Source: Phycisphaerae bacterium (GTDB taxonomy: Bacteria; Planctomycetota; Phycisphaerae; UBA1845; JAFGLZ01). Taken from it: a DNA stretch of 35,852 nucleotides. The stretch is taken from positions 1-35,852 of the forward strand of contig JAFGLZ010000098.1 of the NCBI GenBank assembly GCA_016927755.1, written 5' to 3'. The notes beneath the pieces are model-generated. The model was not told where the DNA came from, searched no databases, and saw nothing but the letters and a program-made list of their open reading frames with translations. Position 1 is the first letter of the stretch, and the number at the start of each line of letters is the position of its first letter. Position numbers and translations under genes: made by a program. This document shows positions 25,090 through 33,762 of the stretch, one piece after another.

Positions 25090-27348
25090 TTAGCGTGCCT
25101 TGGCCGGCGTGCGCTGCGGCTGTGCCGGTGCCGCCGGGCGCTTCCCCTTCGACGGGGGCGCCTTGGTGGGGCCCGCGGACTTCGGAGCCGGTGACGCCTT
25201 CGCGGGGGCCTTCGTCTTCGCGGGCGACTTGGGCGCGGCCTTGGCCGGTCCCGTGGGTTTCGGAGCTGGCGCCGCCTTCGCGGGTGCCTTGGCCTTCTCA
25301 GGCGCTGCCGGCTTCTCGGACGCCTTGCTCGCGGCCTCCGAGCCCTCGGCCTGCGTCGCCGCGGGTCGGGTCGCCGGTCGTGGCCCGCCGATCAGTCCGG
25401 TCTCCTGGATCGCTTTGGCTCGGGCCAGAACGCGAACATAAGGCTTCAGGAACGGACTGCCCTCGCGTCCCTGCACCGCCGCCTCGTATTGCGCGATCGC
25501 CTCGTCCAAGGCCGTCGCCGCGTCCGGACCGGACGCGAGCAGCGACTTGAGCTGCAGCGCCGCGGCCAGACTGGCCTGGGAGATCCATCCGTAGTTCTGC
25601 TTCTTCATCTTGTTCGCCGCGCCGTTCAACAGCTCGATTGAAGCGTCGATCGCCTTGAGAGATGCCTCCCAACTCGACGCAAGCCCCTCCTTGAGGGCGT
25701 CAACCTGTCCCTGGTCGACGCCGGACACCTTGGCCGCCAGCGCCGCCTGCGCCAGGGCGATCTGCTCGCGAAAGCCCCGGACCCGTTGCAGGTTCACAAG
25801 GGCATCCGCGTGCTCGACGTCGGCCTGCCCGATCGTCATGGCCGTCTCGCCCTCTTTGTCGGTCATGCCCAACTCGGTCGCGACTTCGCCGCCTCGACCT
25901 CGCGCCGCCCGAGACGCCTTCTTGTACGCCTGGCGCGCCTTGCCGTACAGCGCGATGGCCTCGTCCTCGGCCTTCATCGCGGTATCGAGACGGGCCTTGA
26001 TGCCGCCGGCCGCGCCTTCGTCCTGGCTCACGATCGCCATGATCTTCTTGTCGACGTCCCCCTTCAGCTTCGTCAGTTCCGCAATGTGCTTATCGAGTCG
26101 CTCGACCAGCGACTTGGCCTGTTGGCTCTGGGCGTCGTTGGACTTGATCAAGGCCTCGATGTCCGCAACCGCCTTGGCGGCCGAAGCCTTCGCCTGGGTC
26201 AGCGTCGTCAGCCCCTTGACCACCGTGATCTTCTTGTCTCCCGACTCCGGAACGTAACGATCCTTCATCGGGTCGCGACCGTGCGCGTCGTCCAGCTTGG
26301 CGCCCTGTAGCGTCCCTCTCTCCAGCGCAACGGCCCTCAGATCCGCCTCGCGCCGACGATCCGACAGCTTGCCATACTCCTCGACGTACCGCTTCACGTC
26401 CGCCGGGCTCTTCGGATCGTACTTCTTGGCTTCCAGCGCCTTGATCGCCTCCCCGGCCGACTCGGCCTCCTTCTTCGCCGCGGCGATCTGCTTCTCGACC
26501 CCGGCGACCTGCGCATCCAGCTCCGCCAAGTGCTTCTTGGCCTCCGCCAGACGCTTGTCCAAGTCCGCCTTCTCGTCCGAAAGTCGCTTGGTCAGGTGGG
26601 TCGGCAGGCGCCCCTGCGTATCTTTGATCTGATCCGACAACCCCGACGACTGGTCGATCAGCCGCAACGCCCGAAGACGCATCTGCTGGACCTCGAGCCG
26701 CGCCGCCATCGCGTCGCAGCGCTTGACCTCGCCTTGGAGATACAGGACGCACGCCTTCACGCTGTTCGCGTTCACGTGATCGTCCATGCCCGCCTCGCCG
26801 TACCGAACGCGCAGGGCGGAGTCCGCCTCCTGCAGAGCTTCCTTGAGAATCCTGGCGTTCTCCTTCGTCTTCGTGTCCAGCTCCTTCACCGCCTTGGCTA
26901 GGCCCTTGGAGATCGCCGATTCGTTCTGCCCAAGATCGAGCTTGGGCATCTCCGAAACCTCTGACGCGTCCGGAACGAGCTGCCGCAGACGCTGATCCAG
27001 CGCATCGGATGGGCCCTTCCGGGCGCGATCCCGCAGCTCCTTGCTGAACGCCTGGAAGTCCTCCAGGGCGCCGCGGACCAACTCCTCCACGTCGCTCCCC
27101 TTCGGAGGAACCGCCACCGGAGACGCTTCGCCCCCGAGCTGCCGGCCGATCTGATCCCGCAGGATCGCGATCTGATCCAGATTCGCCTCGTAGCTCGCTA
27201 GCAAACGGATGGCCTTGGCCGTGTGCAGGTCCGCCTCGGTCATCGCGCGATCTGAATCCGACTGAGTGAATCTCGCCAGGCCAAGGATGGCTACGACGAT
27301 GACCACCGCTCCGACAGCAACCACCGCCGTCATGATCGTGGGTTTCAC
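25090..27348 (-). CDS. Membrane-anchored coiled-coil protein with H1-like Lys/Ala/Pro tail
   Basis: 752 aa. One transmembrane helix near residues 8-26 (AVVAVGAVVIVVAILGLARF) is followed by a long, mostly helical, charged region with coiled-coil character, as in LSDEKADLDKRLAEAKKHLA and ELDAQVAGVEKQIAAAKKEA. There are also many Glu/Lys/Ala heptad-like stretches up to about residue 640. The last about 85 residues are a low-complexity tail of AKAPAK, APAPKP and KSPAKTKAP units like histone H1 C-termini. The mature chain should face the periplasm. I do not recognise a family. GTG 27348 has AGGAG 7 bases upstream; the longer frame starts within the upstream gene. It is the last gene of a three-gene operon. 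Confidence 0.7.
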   Translation of the reverse strand: MKPTIMTAVVAVGAVVIVVAILGLARFTQSDSDRAMTEADLHTAKAIRLLASYEANLDQIAILRDQIGRQLGGEASPVAVPPKGSDVEELVRGALEDFQAFSKELRDRARKGPSDALDQRLRQLVPDASEVSEMPKLDLGQNESAISKGLAKAVKELDTKTKENARILKEALQEADSALRVRYGEAGMDDHVNANSVKACVLYLQGEVKRCDAMAARLEVQQMRLRALRLIDQSSGLSDQIKDTQGRLPTHLTKRLSDEKADLDKRLAEAKKHLAELDAQVAGVEKQIAAAKKEAESAGEAIKALEAKKYDPKSPADVKRYVEEYGKLSDRRREADLRAVALERGTLQGAKLDDAHGRDPMKDRYVPESGDKKITVVKGLTTLTQAKASAAKAVADIEALIKSNDAQSQQAKSLVERLDKHIAELTKLKGDVDKKIMAIVSQDEGAAGGIKARLDTAMKAEDEAIALYGKARQAYKKASRAARGRGGEVATELGMTDKEGETAMTIGQADVEHADALVNLQRVRGFREQIALAQAALAAKVSGVDQGQVDALKEGLASSWEASLKAIDASIELLNGAANKMKKQNYGWISQASLAAALQLKSLLASGPDAATALDEAIAQYEAAVQGREGSPFLKPYVRVLARAKAIQETGLIGGPRPATRPAATQAEGSEAASKASEKPAAPEKAKAPAKAAPAPKPTGPAKAAPKSPAKTKAPAKASPAPKSAGPTKAPPSKGKRPAAPAQPQRTPAKAR

Positions 27349-27376
27349 GAGTACGCTCCTATCAACGGCCGATCTG

Positions 27377-28150
27377 TCATGTCCCGAGCCCCTCCCCTCG
27401 GCCCATTGGTCCTCTCGGTTGCCCCGCATCGGGTCTTGGCTTCGAGACGGCTGTTCGTCGCGCCTCGCCGTGAGCCAACGCCTCGGCTAGCCCCTCGGCG
27501 CGAAGCAGAAGCTCGATCTGCTCGCCGGCGCTGCCGATCCCCTCTCGGTAGATCGCCACGCAAGGCCCACGGATCTCGATCACGTCGGCTCCCCCGTCCT
27601 GGCGGGATGAGAGGACCGGATCGAGATGCCGCTCCAACCACTGCTGCGATTCGGCGTAGGCTCGTACCGATACCGCCGATGACGGATCGCCCTTGACCGT
27701 CAGGCCTCCCCTGCTGGCGGCCTCGGGACGAAACGCCCCTGCCTGTCGATACCGGCCAAAGGCCCCCACCAGCTCGCCGCACCGCCCAGGACCCAGCCAC
27801 ACCCCAGGTCGAGACGCCCGCGTCTCGACGACCGCCACGGTCAGATCACGGCACGCATGCCCTTTGCCGAAGCCCGTCTCGTAATGATAGCAGAACGCCC
27901 GTCCGACCCGTCCCCCTATCGCGGCGATCACGTCGCTGCAGCGACGATTGTACCCGTGACGCATGAGCTCAAACAGACCGTATCGAGCCGCAAGACCCTC
28001 GTGATCCCGCCTGGAGATCCGCCAGCCGCGAACCCCCGCGTCTTGCGCGAGCAAACGCCGTCGGCGCCGCCGTCCGGAAAGCAGCAGACGCAGGCCGACC
28101 AGCAGGGCGCCTGCCAGCAGAATCCAGAGCTCATTGGCGACGGGAAACAA
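27377..28150 (-). CDS. Single-span membrane protein of unknown function
   Basis: 257 aa. One N-terminal helix (VANELWILLAGALLVGLRLL) is followed by an Arg-rich cytoplasmic-side stretch (SGRRRRRRLLA), fixing topology with most of the protein in the cytoplasm. The soluble part contains GYNRRCSDVIAAIGGRVGRA and DLTVAVVETRASRPGVW and ends in a short disordered tail. No family was recognised. The start is a TTG at 28150 with GGGAGG about 10 bases upstream; no better ATG or GTG precedes the helix. It lies 50 bases after the haem-like protein gene and 28 bases before the coiled-coil gene, so the three are probably one transcript. Confidence 0.6.
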   Translation of the reverse strand: MFPVANELWILLAGALLVGLRLLLSGRRRRRRLLAQDAGVRGWRISRRDHEGLAARYGLFELMRHGYNRRCSDVIAAIGGRVGRAFCYHYETGFGKGHACRDLTVAVVETRASRPGVWLGPGRCGELVGAFGRYRQAGAFRPEAASRGGLTVKGDPSSAVSVRAYAESQQWLERHLDPVLSSRQDGGADVIEIRGPCVAIYREGIGSAGEQIELLLRAEGLAEALAHGEARRTAVSKPRPDAGQPRGPMGRGEGLGT

Positions 28151-28200
28151 CGTGTCGTGCCCTCCCCTGGCCTCGATCAGCGCCTGACGGGGCGGCCGCC

Positions 28201-29406
28201 CTACCGCGGGGGCGGACTCCTCTTATCCTTCTCCGCGGCCCGCGAGGTAGGCTTCGCCCCCGGTGGGACCTTGTCCTTCTCATCGGGCTTCGGCTCGATC
28301 CCGGCGTCCACCCGCGGGTGCTTGAGGACCTCCTTGATCCAATCCAGGGCCATGGTGTACTGGCGAGCGTCCTTACCTCGAACAGCCGGCTCGATGTCGC
28401 CCGGGTGAGCCAGCGCGGGATCGGACAGACTCTTCGGCAGCAAGTAGTGCGGAAAGAGCCCATCCTCCGGATAGCCCCGATCAAACATCAACGCCTTGCC
28501 CCGCCCGGGCACGGCCTTCTCGAACCGATCCAGGTTGTAGAAGTTCGTATACACCGCCGCGGGCGTGTTCTGCGTGTAGAGTCGGATCTTCGGCGCCCCG
28601 GAATTCCCGTGACACTTCAGGCTCGTGCAACTCGTCTTGATAGTCGGCATGATGTCCGACTTGAACACGCGGATCGACTCCGGATCCGACCGGACCTCGA
28701 TGTCGTCCGCGAAGTGCATCCCCGTCGCATCGAGGATGCCCGCGAGCTTGTCCGCGTTCGACTTGGCCATGAAGTTCGCGCGAGAATCACGCTGATTGTA
28801 CCCGTCGGTCCCGGCAACGGCCTCCAGGAACCGATCGAGAACGTCATTCTTGAACCGAACGTTCACGCGCTCCCCCGGCCGGACCTCCGCCAGCCGTATC
28901 CGGCTGATCTGCTCCTTGTCGAGCAGGTCCCCTCGCCGCCACGTCGTCTTCGGCCCTTCCTTCGCTTGCGCTTCCTCGGGAGCGCTCTTGGCGTCCGTGC
29001 TGCGACGTGAGCGCTTGTTCACCGCCTTGAGCAGAAGCTTGGCATTCGCATGGTCCGGGTCCAGACTCAGCACGTACTCGCAGCGCTCTCTCGCCTTGTC
29101 GAGCATCCCCCGGTCCCGGCACCACTCGGCCAGGCGGAAATGACCCCCGATGTCGTCCCGCGTCAGCTTCTTCAGACGCTGGGCGTACTCGTCCGCGGAG
29201 GAGGTCTCCGTCCGGATCTCCTTGATCTGATCCCGGTTCAAGACCATCACGATCCCGCCCCGGTTGATCCGGACCTGATCGCCCTCTTCCGTAATGTCGC
29301 CTTGGAGTGTGCGACCATCCTTCGTGATGACGGTGCCCATATCGGCACGAATCGCCGTCGCGCCGAGCGCGAGGACTGATACGACCATCCCTAGTCGACC
29401 ATACAT
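28201..29406 (-). CDS. Exported protein with TPR-like segment and C-x4-CH haem-like motif
   Basis: 401 aa with a signal peptide (MYGRLGMVVSVLALGATAIR to about residue 22). Residues about 23-65 form an SH3-like strand set (ITKDGRTLQGDITEEGDQVR). A TPR-like helical pair follows (about 83-125), then a linker and a domain containing SCTSLKCHGN. There Cys260, Cys265 and His266 make a C-x4-CH pattern, resembling non-canonical haem c sites and the cytochrome-like domains common in planctomycetes. Whether haem is bound is not certain. GGAGGTGAGG precedes ATG 29406. It is the first gene of the minus-strand operon and is divergent from the Sm-like gene. The tail is basic and proline-rich. Confidence 0.7.
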   Translation of the reverse strand: MYGRLGMVVSVLALGATAIRADMGTVITKDGRTLQGDITEEGDQVRINRGGIVMVLNRDQIKEIRTETSSADEYAQRLKKLTRDDIGGHFRLAEWCRDRGMLDKARERCEYVLSLDPDHANAKLLLKAVNKRSRRSTDAKSAPEEAQAKEGPKTTWRRGDLLDKEQISRIRLAEVRPGERVNVRFKNDVLDRFLEAVAGTDGYNQRDSRANFMAKSNADKLAGILDATGMHFADDIEVRSDPESIRVFKSDIMPTIKTSCTSLKCHGNSGAPKIRLYTQNTPAAVYTNFYNLDRFEKAVPGRGKALMFDRGYPEDGLFPHYLLPKSLSDPALAHPGDIEPAVRGKDARQYTMALDWIKEVLKHPRVDAGIEPKPDEKDKVPPGAKPTSRAAEKDKRSPPPR

Positions 29407-29586
29407 GGCCCTCACCTCCATGAGGATTTGCAGGACGCTACGGCCCCTAAGGGGCGCCGCACACCGCGCCCGGCATGCCCCGTCTGGGCGGACCGAATCG
29501 CCCTGGCTGGCCTCGCATCCGTCAAGCAAGCCTTGACGTGGTGCTTACTGCCTTTGTACTTTAGCTTTAGCGTTGCGAGGCATCAA

Positions 29587-29970
29587 GTGCAAAACGACTC
29601 GAACCCAACCGAGCTGTCCGCGTCGCTCCAGCCCCTCATCGGGCGGAACGTCGTGCTCGACACGCCTGGAACCATCGTCTACCTCGGCAAGCTCACCGAG
29701 TTGCGTGACGCCGGCGTCTGGCTCGAGGACGCCGATGTCCACGACTGCAACGAGGGCCACGCCGGCAAGGAAGTCTACGTCGTCGAGTCGGCCCACTACG
29801 GCATCCGAGTGAATCGCAGACGCGTATTCGTGCTCCGCGGAACGATGATCAGCATCTCCGCCCTGGAGGACGTCGTAACCGAGATCTCCGACGATCGGGA
29901 GTACTGGTCGCCCGTCGCCGACAAGAAAACCGGCGCCGAAGAGGAAGACCGGTCCATACCGCTTGAGTAA
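29587..29970 (+). CDS. Small Sm-like protein of unknown function
   Basis: 127 aa from GTG 29587, which has GAGG 6 bases upstream. The open frame upstream to 29428 has no coding character. The middle resembles an Sm-like five-strand beta-barrel: IGRNVVLDTPGTIVYLGKLT, then GVWLEDADVHDC, then VFVLRGTMISISALEDVV. Such proteins can bind RNA or act as small beta-barrels in other roles. No signal or membrane segment is seen. It lies 18 bases upstream of the alcohol dehydrogenase gene on the same strand and is probably cotranscribed with it. Assignment to the Sm fold is by pattern and needs modelling. Confidence 0.6.
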   Translation: MQNDSNPTELSASLQPLIGRNVVLDTPGTIVYLGKLTELRDAGVWLEDADVHDCNEGHAGKEVYVVESAHYGIRVNRRRVFVLRGTMISISALEDVVTEISDDREYWSPVADKKTGAEEEDRSIPLE

Positions 29971-29988
29971 TCCCCCCCGAGGAATCCC

Positions 29989-30984
29989 ATGAAACAGCTC
30001 GTGATGGCCAACCAGAGCGTGGATACCGAGGAAGTACCCGACCCGACCCCCAAGGACGATTGGGTCGTCGTCAAGATCATCGCCTCCCCCATCTGCGGAA
30101 GCGATCGCCACGTCTTCTACGCCAAAACTCCCAGCCGCGGCGGACACGAAGGCAGCGGCGAGGTCGTCGCCGTCGACAAACCGGAACGACTCAGAGTCGG
30201 CGATCGCGTCTCCCTCGGACCGCTGGCGGCATGCAAGAAATGTGAGTTCTGCAACGCCGGCGATTACATCCATTGCCTCAACCAGCCCCCCGTCGGCACG
30301 CACTTCGCCGAATACACCCTTGCTCAGGAATTCGTCACGCCGACAATCCCGGACGATCTTGATCTCGACGTGGCCTCACTCGCGGGATGCGCCCTGGGCC
30401 CAAGCCTGGGCGCCCTGACCCGCATGGCAACTGGTCCGGGCCATACCATCCTGATCACCGGCCTCGGACCGGTGGGCTTGGGCGCCGTCACCGTCGCTAA
30501 GTTCCGTGGCGCCCGCGTCATCGCCGTGGAGCCAGGCCCCTGGCGTCGGCGTCGCGCCCAGGAGCTCGGAGCCGACACCGTGATCGACCCGACCGAAGTC
30601 GACCCTCTCAAGACGATCATCGACCTCACCGAGGGGCTCGGCCCCCACCACGCCATCGATTGCACGGGCAAGACACCCGCCGAGCGGCTGTGCATCGACG
30701 TCGTGCGCCGCCGCGGCAAGGTCGCCTTCGTCGGCGAGAACCCCGACGACATCCCGCTAGGACCCAGTCGCGACATGATCAGAAAGGGCATCGACTTGAT
30801 CGGCGGGTGGCACTTCAACCTCGGCCTCTACCCCGAGATGTTCCGACTCCTCCGCGAAAGCCCCGTCGTCGACAAGCTCATCAGCCACCGCTTCGGTTTC
30901 GATCAAGCCCAGGAGGCCTTCGACACCTTCTTCTCCGGCCAGGCCGCCAAGGTGTTGATCAAACCCTGGGAAACCGAAGCCTGA
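29989..30984 (+). CDS. Zinc-dependent medium-chain alcohol dehydrogenase
   Basis: 331 aa. The catalytic zinc ligands are apparent as Cys36 (CGSDRH) and His53-Glu54 (GGHEG). The structural zinc site has Cys82, Cys85, Cys88 and Cys96 (CKKCEFCNAGDYIHC). The NAD-binding motif is GLGPVGLGAV. This is the MDR superfamily layout for enzymes that oxidise alcohols or polyols using NAD(P). The substrate is not determined; the length is slightly short for the family. GAGGA lies 5 bases before the ATG. The Sm-like gene ends 18 bases upstream. Short tandem GCCTGA copies overlap and follow the stop codon. Confidence 0.9.
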   Translation: MKQLVMANQSVDTEEVPDPTPKDDWVVVKIIASPICGSDRHVFYAKTPSRGGHEGSGEVVAVDKPERLRVGDRVSLGPLAACKKCEFCNAGDYIHCLNQPPVGTHFAEYTLAQEFVTPTIPDDLDLDVASLAGCALGPSLGALTRMATGPGHTILITGLGPVGLGAVTVAKFRGARVIAVEPGPWRRRRAQELGADTVIDPTEVDPLKTIIDLTEGLGPHHAIDCTGKTPAERLCIDVVRRRGKVAFVGENPDDIPLGPSRDMIRKGIDLIGGWHFNLGLYPEMFRLLRESPVVDKLISHRFGFDQAQEAFDTFFSGQAAKVLIKPWETEA

Positions 30985-31110
30985 GCCCTGGAGCCTGAGG
31001 CCTGATGTCCAGCCCCCCTATCCGTATTGCAGCCGCCCACCGCTTCGCCTATCATCGCCCCTCAGTGCGTTGGCCGTCCTAGGAAAACCTGTCACTGTAC
31101 GGATGACCCC

Positions 31111-31671
31111 ATGATGAGCGATTCACTCGATCTACCATTCCCGTCCTACAAGGACCTCGAGAAGCGTATCCGCGACGTCAAGGACTTCCCGAAACCAGGC
31201 ATCGTCTTCAAGGACATCACGCCGCTCCTGCTCGATCCGGCCAGCCTGGCCCTCGCGGTCGAGTACCTGGCTCAACCCTATCGCGGCAAGAAGGTCGACG
31301 TCGTCGCCGGGGCCGAGTCTCGCGGGTTCATCTTCGGCACGGCGGTGGCCCAGTCGCTCAGCGCCGGATTCGTCCCGATCCGAAAGCCCGGAAAGCTGCC
31401 CGCCGAGACGCGATCGGCAAGCTACCAGTTGGAGTACGGCACCGACTCGCTCGAGATCCACGTCGACGCGATCCGCAAAGGCGACAAGGTTGTCATGGTC
31501 GACGACCTGCTCGCCACCGGCGGAACGATGGAGGCCTGCTGTCGAATGGTCGCCGAGCTCGGCGGCGACATCGTGGGCGTCTCGTTCCTGATCGAGCTGT
31601 CTTTTCTCAACGGACGCAAGAAGCTGAGCAAGTATCCGATCCACTCCATCCTCACTGTGGAAAGCGAGTAA
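31111..31671 (+). CDS. apt: Adenine phosphoribosyltransferase
   Basis: 186 aa, close to the usual 180-185. It converts adenine plus PRPP to AMP and pyrophosphate in purine salvage. The N-terminal block IRDVKDFPKPGIVFKDITPL and the AGAESRGFIFG segment are family hallmarks. The PRPP-binding motif is VVMVDDLLATGGTM. The start was chosen at the first ATG of an ATGATG pair, since the 28 residues upstream (MQPPTASPII...) are not conserved in type. A weak GGAT stretch precedes it. It lies 126 bases after the dehydrogenase and 48 bases before the next gene on the same strand, so an operon with the downstream protein is possible. Confidence 0.93.
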   Translation: MMSDSLDLPFPSYKDLEKRIRDVKDFPKPGIVFKDITPLLLDPASLALAVEYLAQPYRGKKVDVVAGAESRGFIFGTAVAQSLSAGFVPIRKPGKLPAETRSASYQLEYGTDSLEIHVDAIRKGDKVVMVDDLLATGGTMEACCRMVAELGGDIVGVSFLIELSFLNGRKKLSKYPIHSILTVESE

Positions 31672-31719
31672 CAGCGCCGCGCCGCGGTCAGGGGACGGGC
31701 CCCGACGGGAGGACGCGCG

Positions 31720-32475
31720 ATGCAAGACCAGTTCCGACTCACCGTGGCCCAGGCCAAACGACTGATCGCCCGCGGCATCCGACATCATCCCGATGTTCGC
31801 CACGCGCTCGAGAGCGGCAAGATCGTCATCACGACCGGCTCGACCAACGCGTACATCTACGAGGAGCTCAGCGGCGAGCGGATCGACAAATCCCAGTTCA
31901 TGACCGGCAACATCGTGCCGTCCAAGGGCATCATCGGAACGAAACGGCCCGCCACCAAGATACCGAATCTCGTCATCGTAAAGGGTGAGCCGAAGAAGGA
32001 TCTCGACTGGCTCACGGCCCTGGCCGGTCTCGAGCCCGGCGATGTGGTCTTCAAGGGCGGAAACGCCCTGAACTACGAGCGCAAGCAGGTGGGCATCCTG
32101 ATCGGCCACCCAGAGGGAGGCACCATCGGGAAGGTCTATCCGATCACCGTGGCCCGCCGCGCCAAGCTCATCCATCCGATCGGGCTGGAGAAGTCCGTGC
32201 CGACCGATCTGGCCGAGGCCGCCGCGAGAGTCAATCGTCCCGCCGACGGCTTCAAGGCGGGGAATCCGGCCCTGTGGCTCTCTCCCGGTGAGCCGTTCAC
32301 CGAGATCGAGGCGCTGAAGTACCTCTGCGGCGTGGACGCCTGGCCCATTGCCTCCGGGGGCATCGGCGGAGCGGAAGGCGGCACGTGGCTGCTCGTCGAG
32401 GGCACGCCCGAGGAAATCGCCAACGCCGCAAGCACCGTCAGTGAGATCGCCGGCGAGCCCCCAACCCTCGACTGA
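31720..32475 (+). CDS. Conserved-looking orphan protein, unknown function
   Basis: 251 aa, soluble, with no signal peptide. Distinct blocks look evolutionarily conserved: SGKIVITTGSTNAYIYEELS, GDVVFKGGNALNYERKQVGI, GHPEGGTIGKVYPI and DAWPIASGGIGGAEGGTWLL. The Gly-rich phosphate-binding-like turns and several Thr/Ser/Asn clusters hint at a sugar- or nucleotide-binding Rossmann-like fold, but I cannot place a family. The ribosome site GGGAGGA lies 6 bases upstream of the ATG. It lies 48 bases after apt and 37 bases before the secreted protein gene, making co-transcription with purine salvage plausible. Confidence 0.75.
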   Translation: MQDQFRLTVAQAKRLIARGIRHHPDVRHALESGKIVITTGSTNAYIYEELSGERIDKSQFMTGNIVPSKGIIGTKRPATKIPNLVIVKGEPKKDLDWLTALAGLEPGDVVFKGGNALNYERKQVGILIGHPEGGTIGKVYPITVARRAKLIHPIGLEKSVPTDLAEAAARVNRPADGFKAGNPALWLSPGEPFTEIEALKYLCGVDAWPIASGGIGGAEGGTWLLVEGTPEEIANAASTVSEIAGEPPTLD

Positions 32476-32512
32476 CGCCCCCCAAGACTCGCTGGATAGG
32501 GTGGAAAACGGG

Positions 32513-33745
32513 ATGTGCAAGATTGCTCAAGAATCCGTCCGGTCCTCGGCCCTTCGTATGGCGGCGACGTTCGCTATGATCGCGGCGGTCGCGCCCGCGG
32601 CCTCGTCCGCCGCCGAACCGAAAGCGACAACGCAACGCGAGGAAAAGATATCCTGCCGTCTGAGCCCCCGCGCGTGGCCCGAGTCGGTCAAGAGCGAGAA
32701 GGCCTACGCCGAGTGGATCGATCGCCAAGTCGCCTTGCTCGCCGAGCGAGTCAAGGCCGAGCCGGCCCCGGCGAGCCGCATCCCCCTGCTGCTGAGCCTC
32801 GCCAATCTCCGCTTGGCCCGCCAGGCCGAACCCGAGCTGACGGCAATGGCGTTGGGCGTTCAAGCGCCGGATGACGCCCGTCGATTGAAGCAAACGGTCG
32901 ACAAGGCCCGGCACGATGTCGCCCAAGCCGCCTCGCTGCTGAGGAAGGTCGAGAGCGCCCCAGCCGACGGCAAGCTCGAGACCAAACAGCGGACCCGCTG
33001 GAAACAGGCCGCGGAAAGCCTGACCGCCCTGGCCTCGGCCCTGGCCGGCTTGGCCGACGAGAAGCTTGCCGCCCCCGGCCTTGCCGGACTTGAGCCGCTG
33101 CTCGAGTCGAAACAGGCCGACCTCGCCGCGACCGCTCGACTGCTGCGAATGATGCTCCTCCAAGAGAGCGGCCAGACGAAAAAGGCCCTTGCGGACGTCG
33201 ATCCCGTTCTAGGCCCGCCCAAGCAACTGCCCCATGACTTCTTCACGGCGATGCTTCGATGTCGCATGCTGGCTCAGCGAGGCAGCGATGCCGTCGCTTC
33301 GGCCCTGGCCTTACAGATCGATGTCGCCTGCGAAAAGTGGTTCGACAAGGCCCAGGTGCCGGAAGCCCGAGCCGCGGTCGCCCTCCTGCGAATGGAGCTC
33401 GCCCGACGCTGGGCCGCAGACTTGGACCGCAAGGGACTCTCGAACCACGCCGCGCGACGCCGCGCCGCGGCAGAGCGCATCCGGAAGGACTTCTTCGGCA
33501 AGGATCAAGCAGGCGTCTACCGACTCCTCCCCGCCGTGCCCGTCCTGATCGAGCCGCCGCCTCCCCCACCGCCTCCGGCGGCCAAGACGCCACCATCGAC
33601 CTCGCCCGCCGCCCGCCGACCTTCGTCGACCAGTACCGCGAGCAAGCCGTCCATGCCGGCTTCCCCAGGGCGACTCGTTCCGCAACCCAAGCGATCGACG
33701 ACCCAAACGACGTCGAAACCTACCACCAAGCCGTCGCCGAAGTAA
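32513..33745 (+). CDS. Secreted Ala/Leu-rich helical protein with proline-rich tail
   Basis: 410 aa. A signal peptide (about residues 15-34, MAATFAMIAAVAPAASSAAE) is followed by an almost wholly helical region with repeat-like segments such as RQVALLAERVKAEPAPASRI and LARQAEPELTAMALGV. This resembles a TPR/HEAT-like helical array. The C-terminus from about residue 345 is low complexity (PPPPPPPPAAKTPPST, then Ser/Thr/Lys/Pro). No family was recognised. ATG 32513 was chosen; a GTG at 32501 in the same frame would add four residues. The gene ends 18 bases before a T-tract-flanked hairpin (33763-33799). It lies 37 bases after the orphan gene. Confidence 0.72.
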   Translation: MCKIAQESVRSSALRMAATFAMIAAVAPAASSAAEPKATTQREEKISCRLSPRAWPESVKSEKAYAEWIDRQVALLAERVKAEPAPASRIPLLLSLANLRLARQAEPELTAMALGVQAPDDARRLKQTVDKARHDVAQAASLLRKVESAPADGKLETKQRTRWKQAAESLTALASALAGLADEKLAAPGLAGLEPLLESKQADLAATARLLRMMLLQESGQTKKALADVDPVLGPPKQLPHDFFTAMLRCRMLAQRGSDAVASALALQIDVACEKWFDKAQVPEARAAVALLRMELARRWAADLDRKGLSNHAARRRAAAERIRKDFFGKDQAGVYRLLPAVPVLIEPPPPPPPPAAKTPPSTSPAARRPSSTSTASKPSMPASPGRLVPQPKRSTTQTTSKPTTKPSPK

Positions 33746-33762
33746 CGCCGGCGTCACTGAGT

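Noticed and set aside
31132..32520. 462-codon minus-strand frame over apt and the orphan gene
   Set aside because: It covers two well-supported plus-strand genes, including the PRPP motif of apt.
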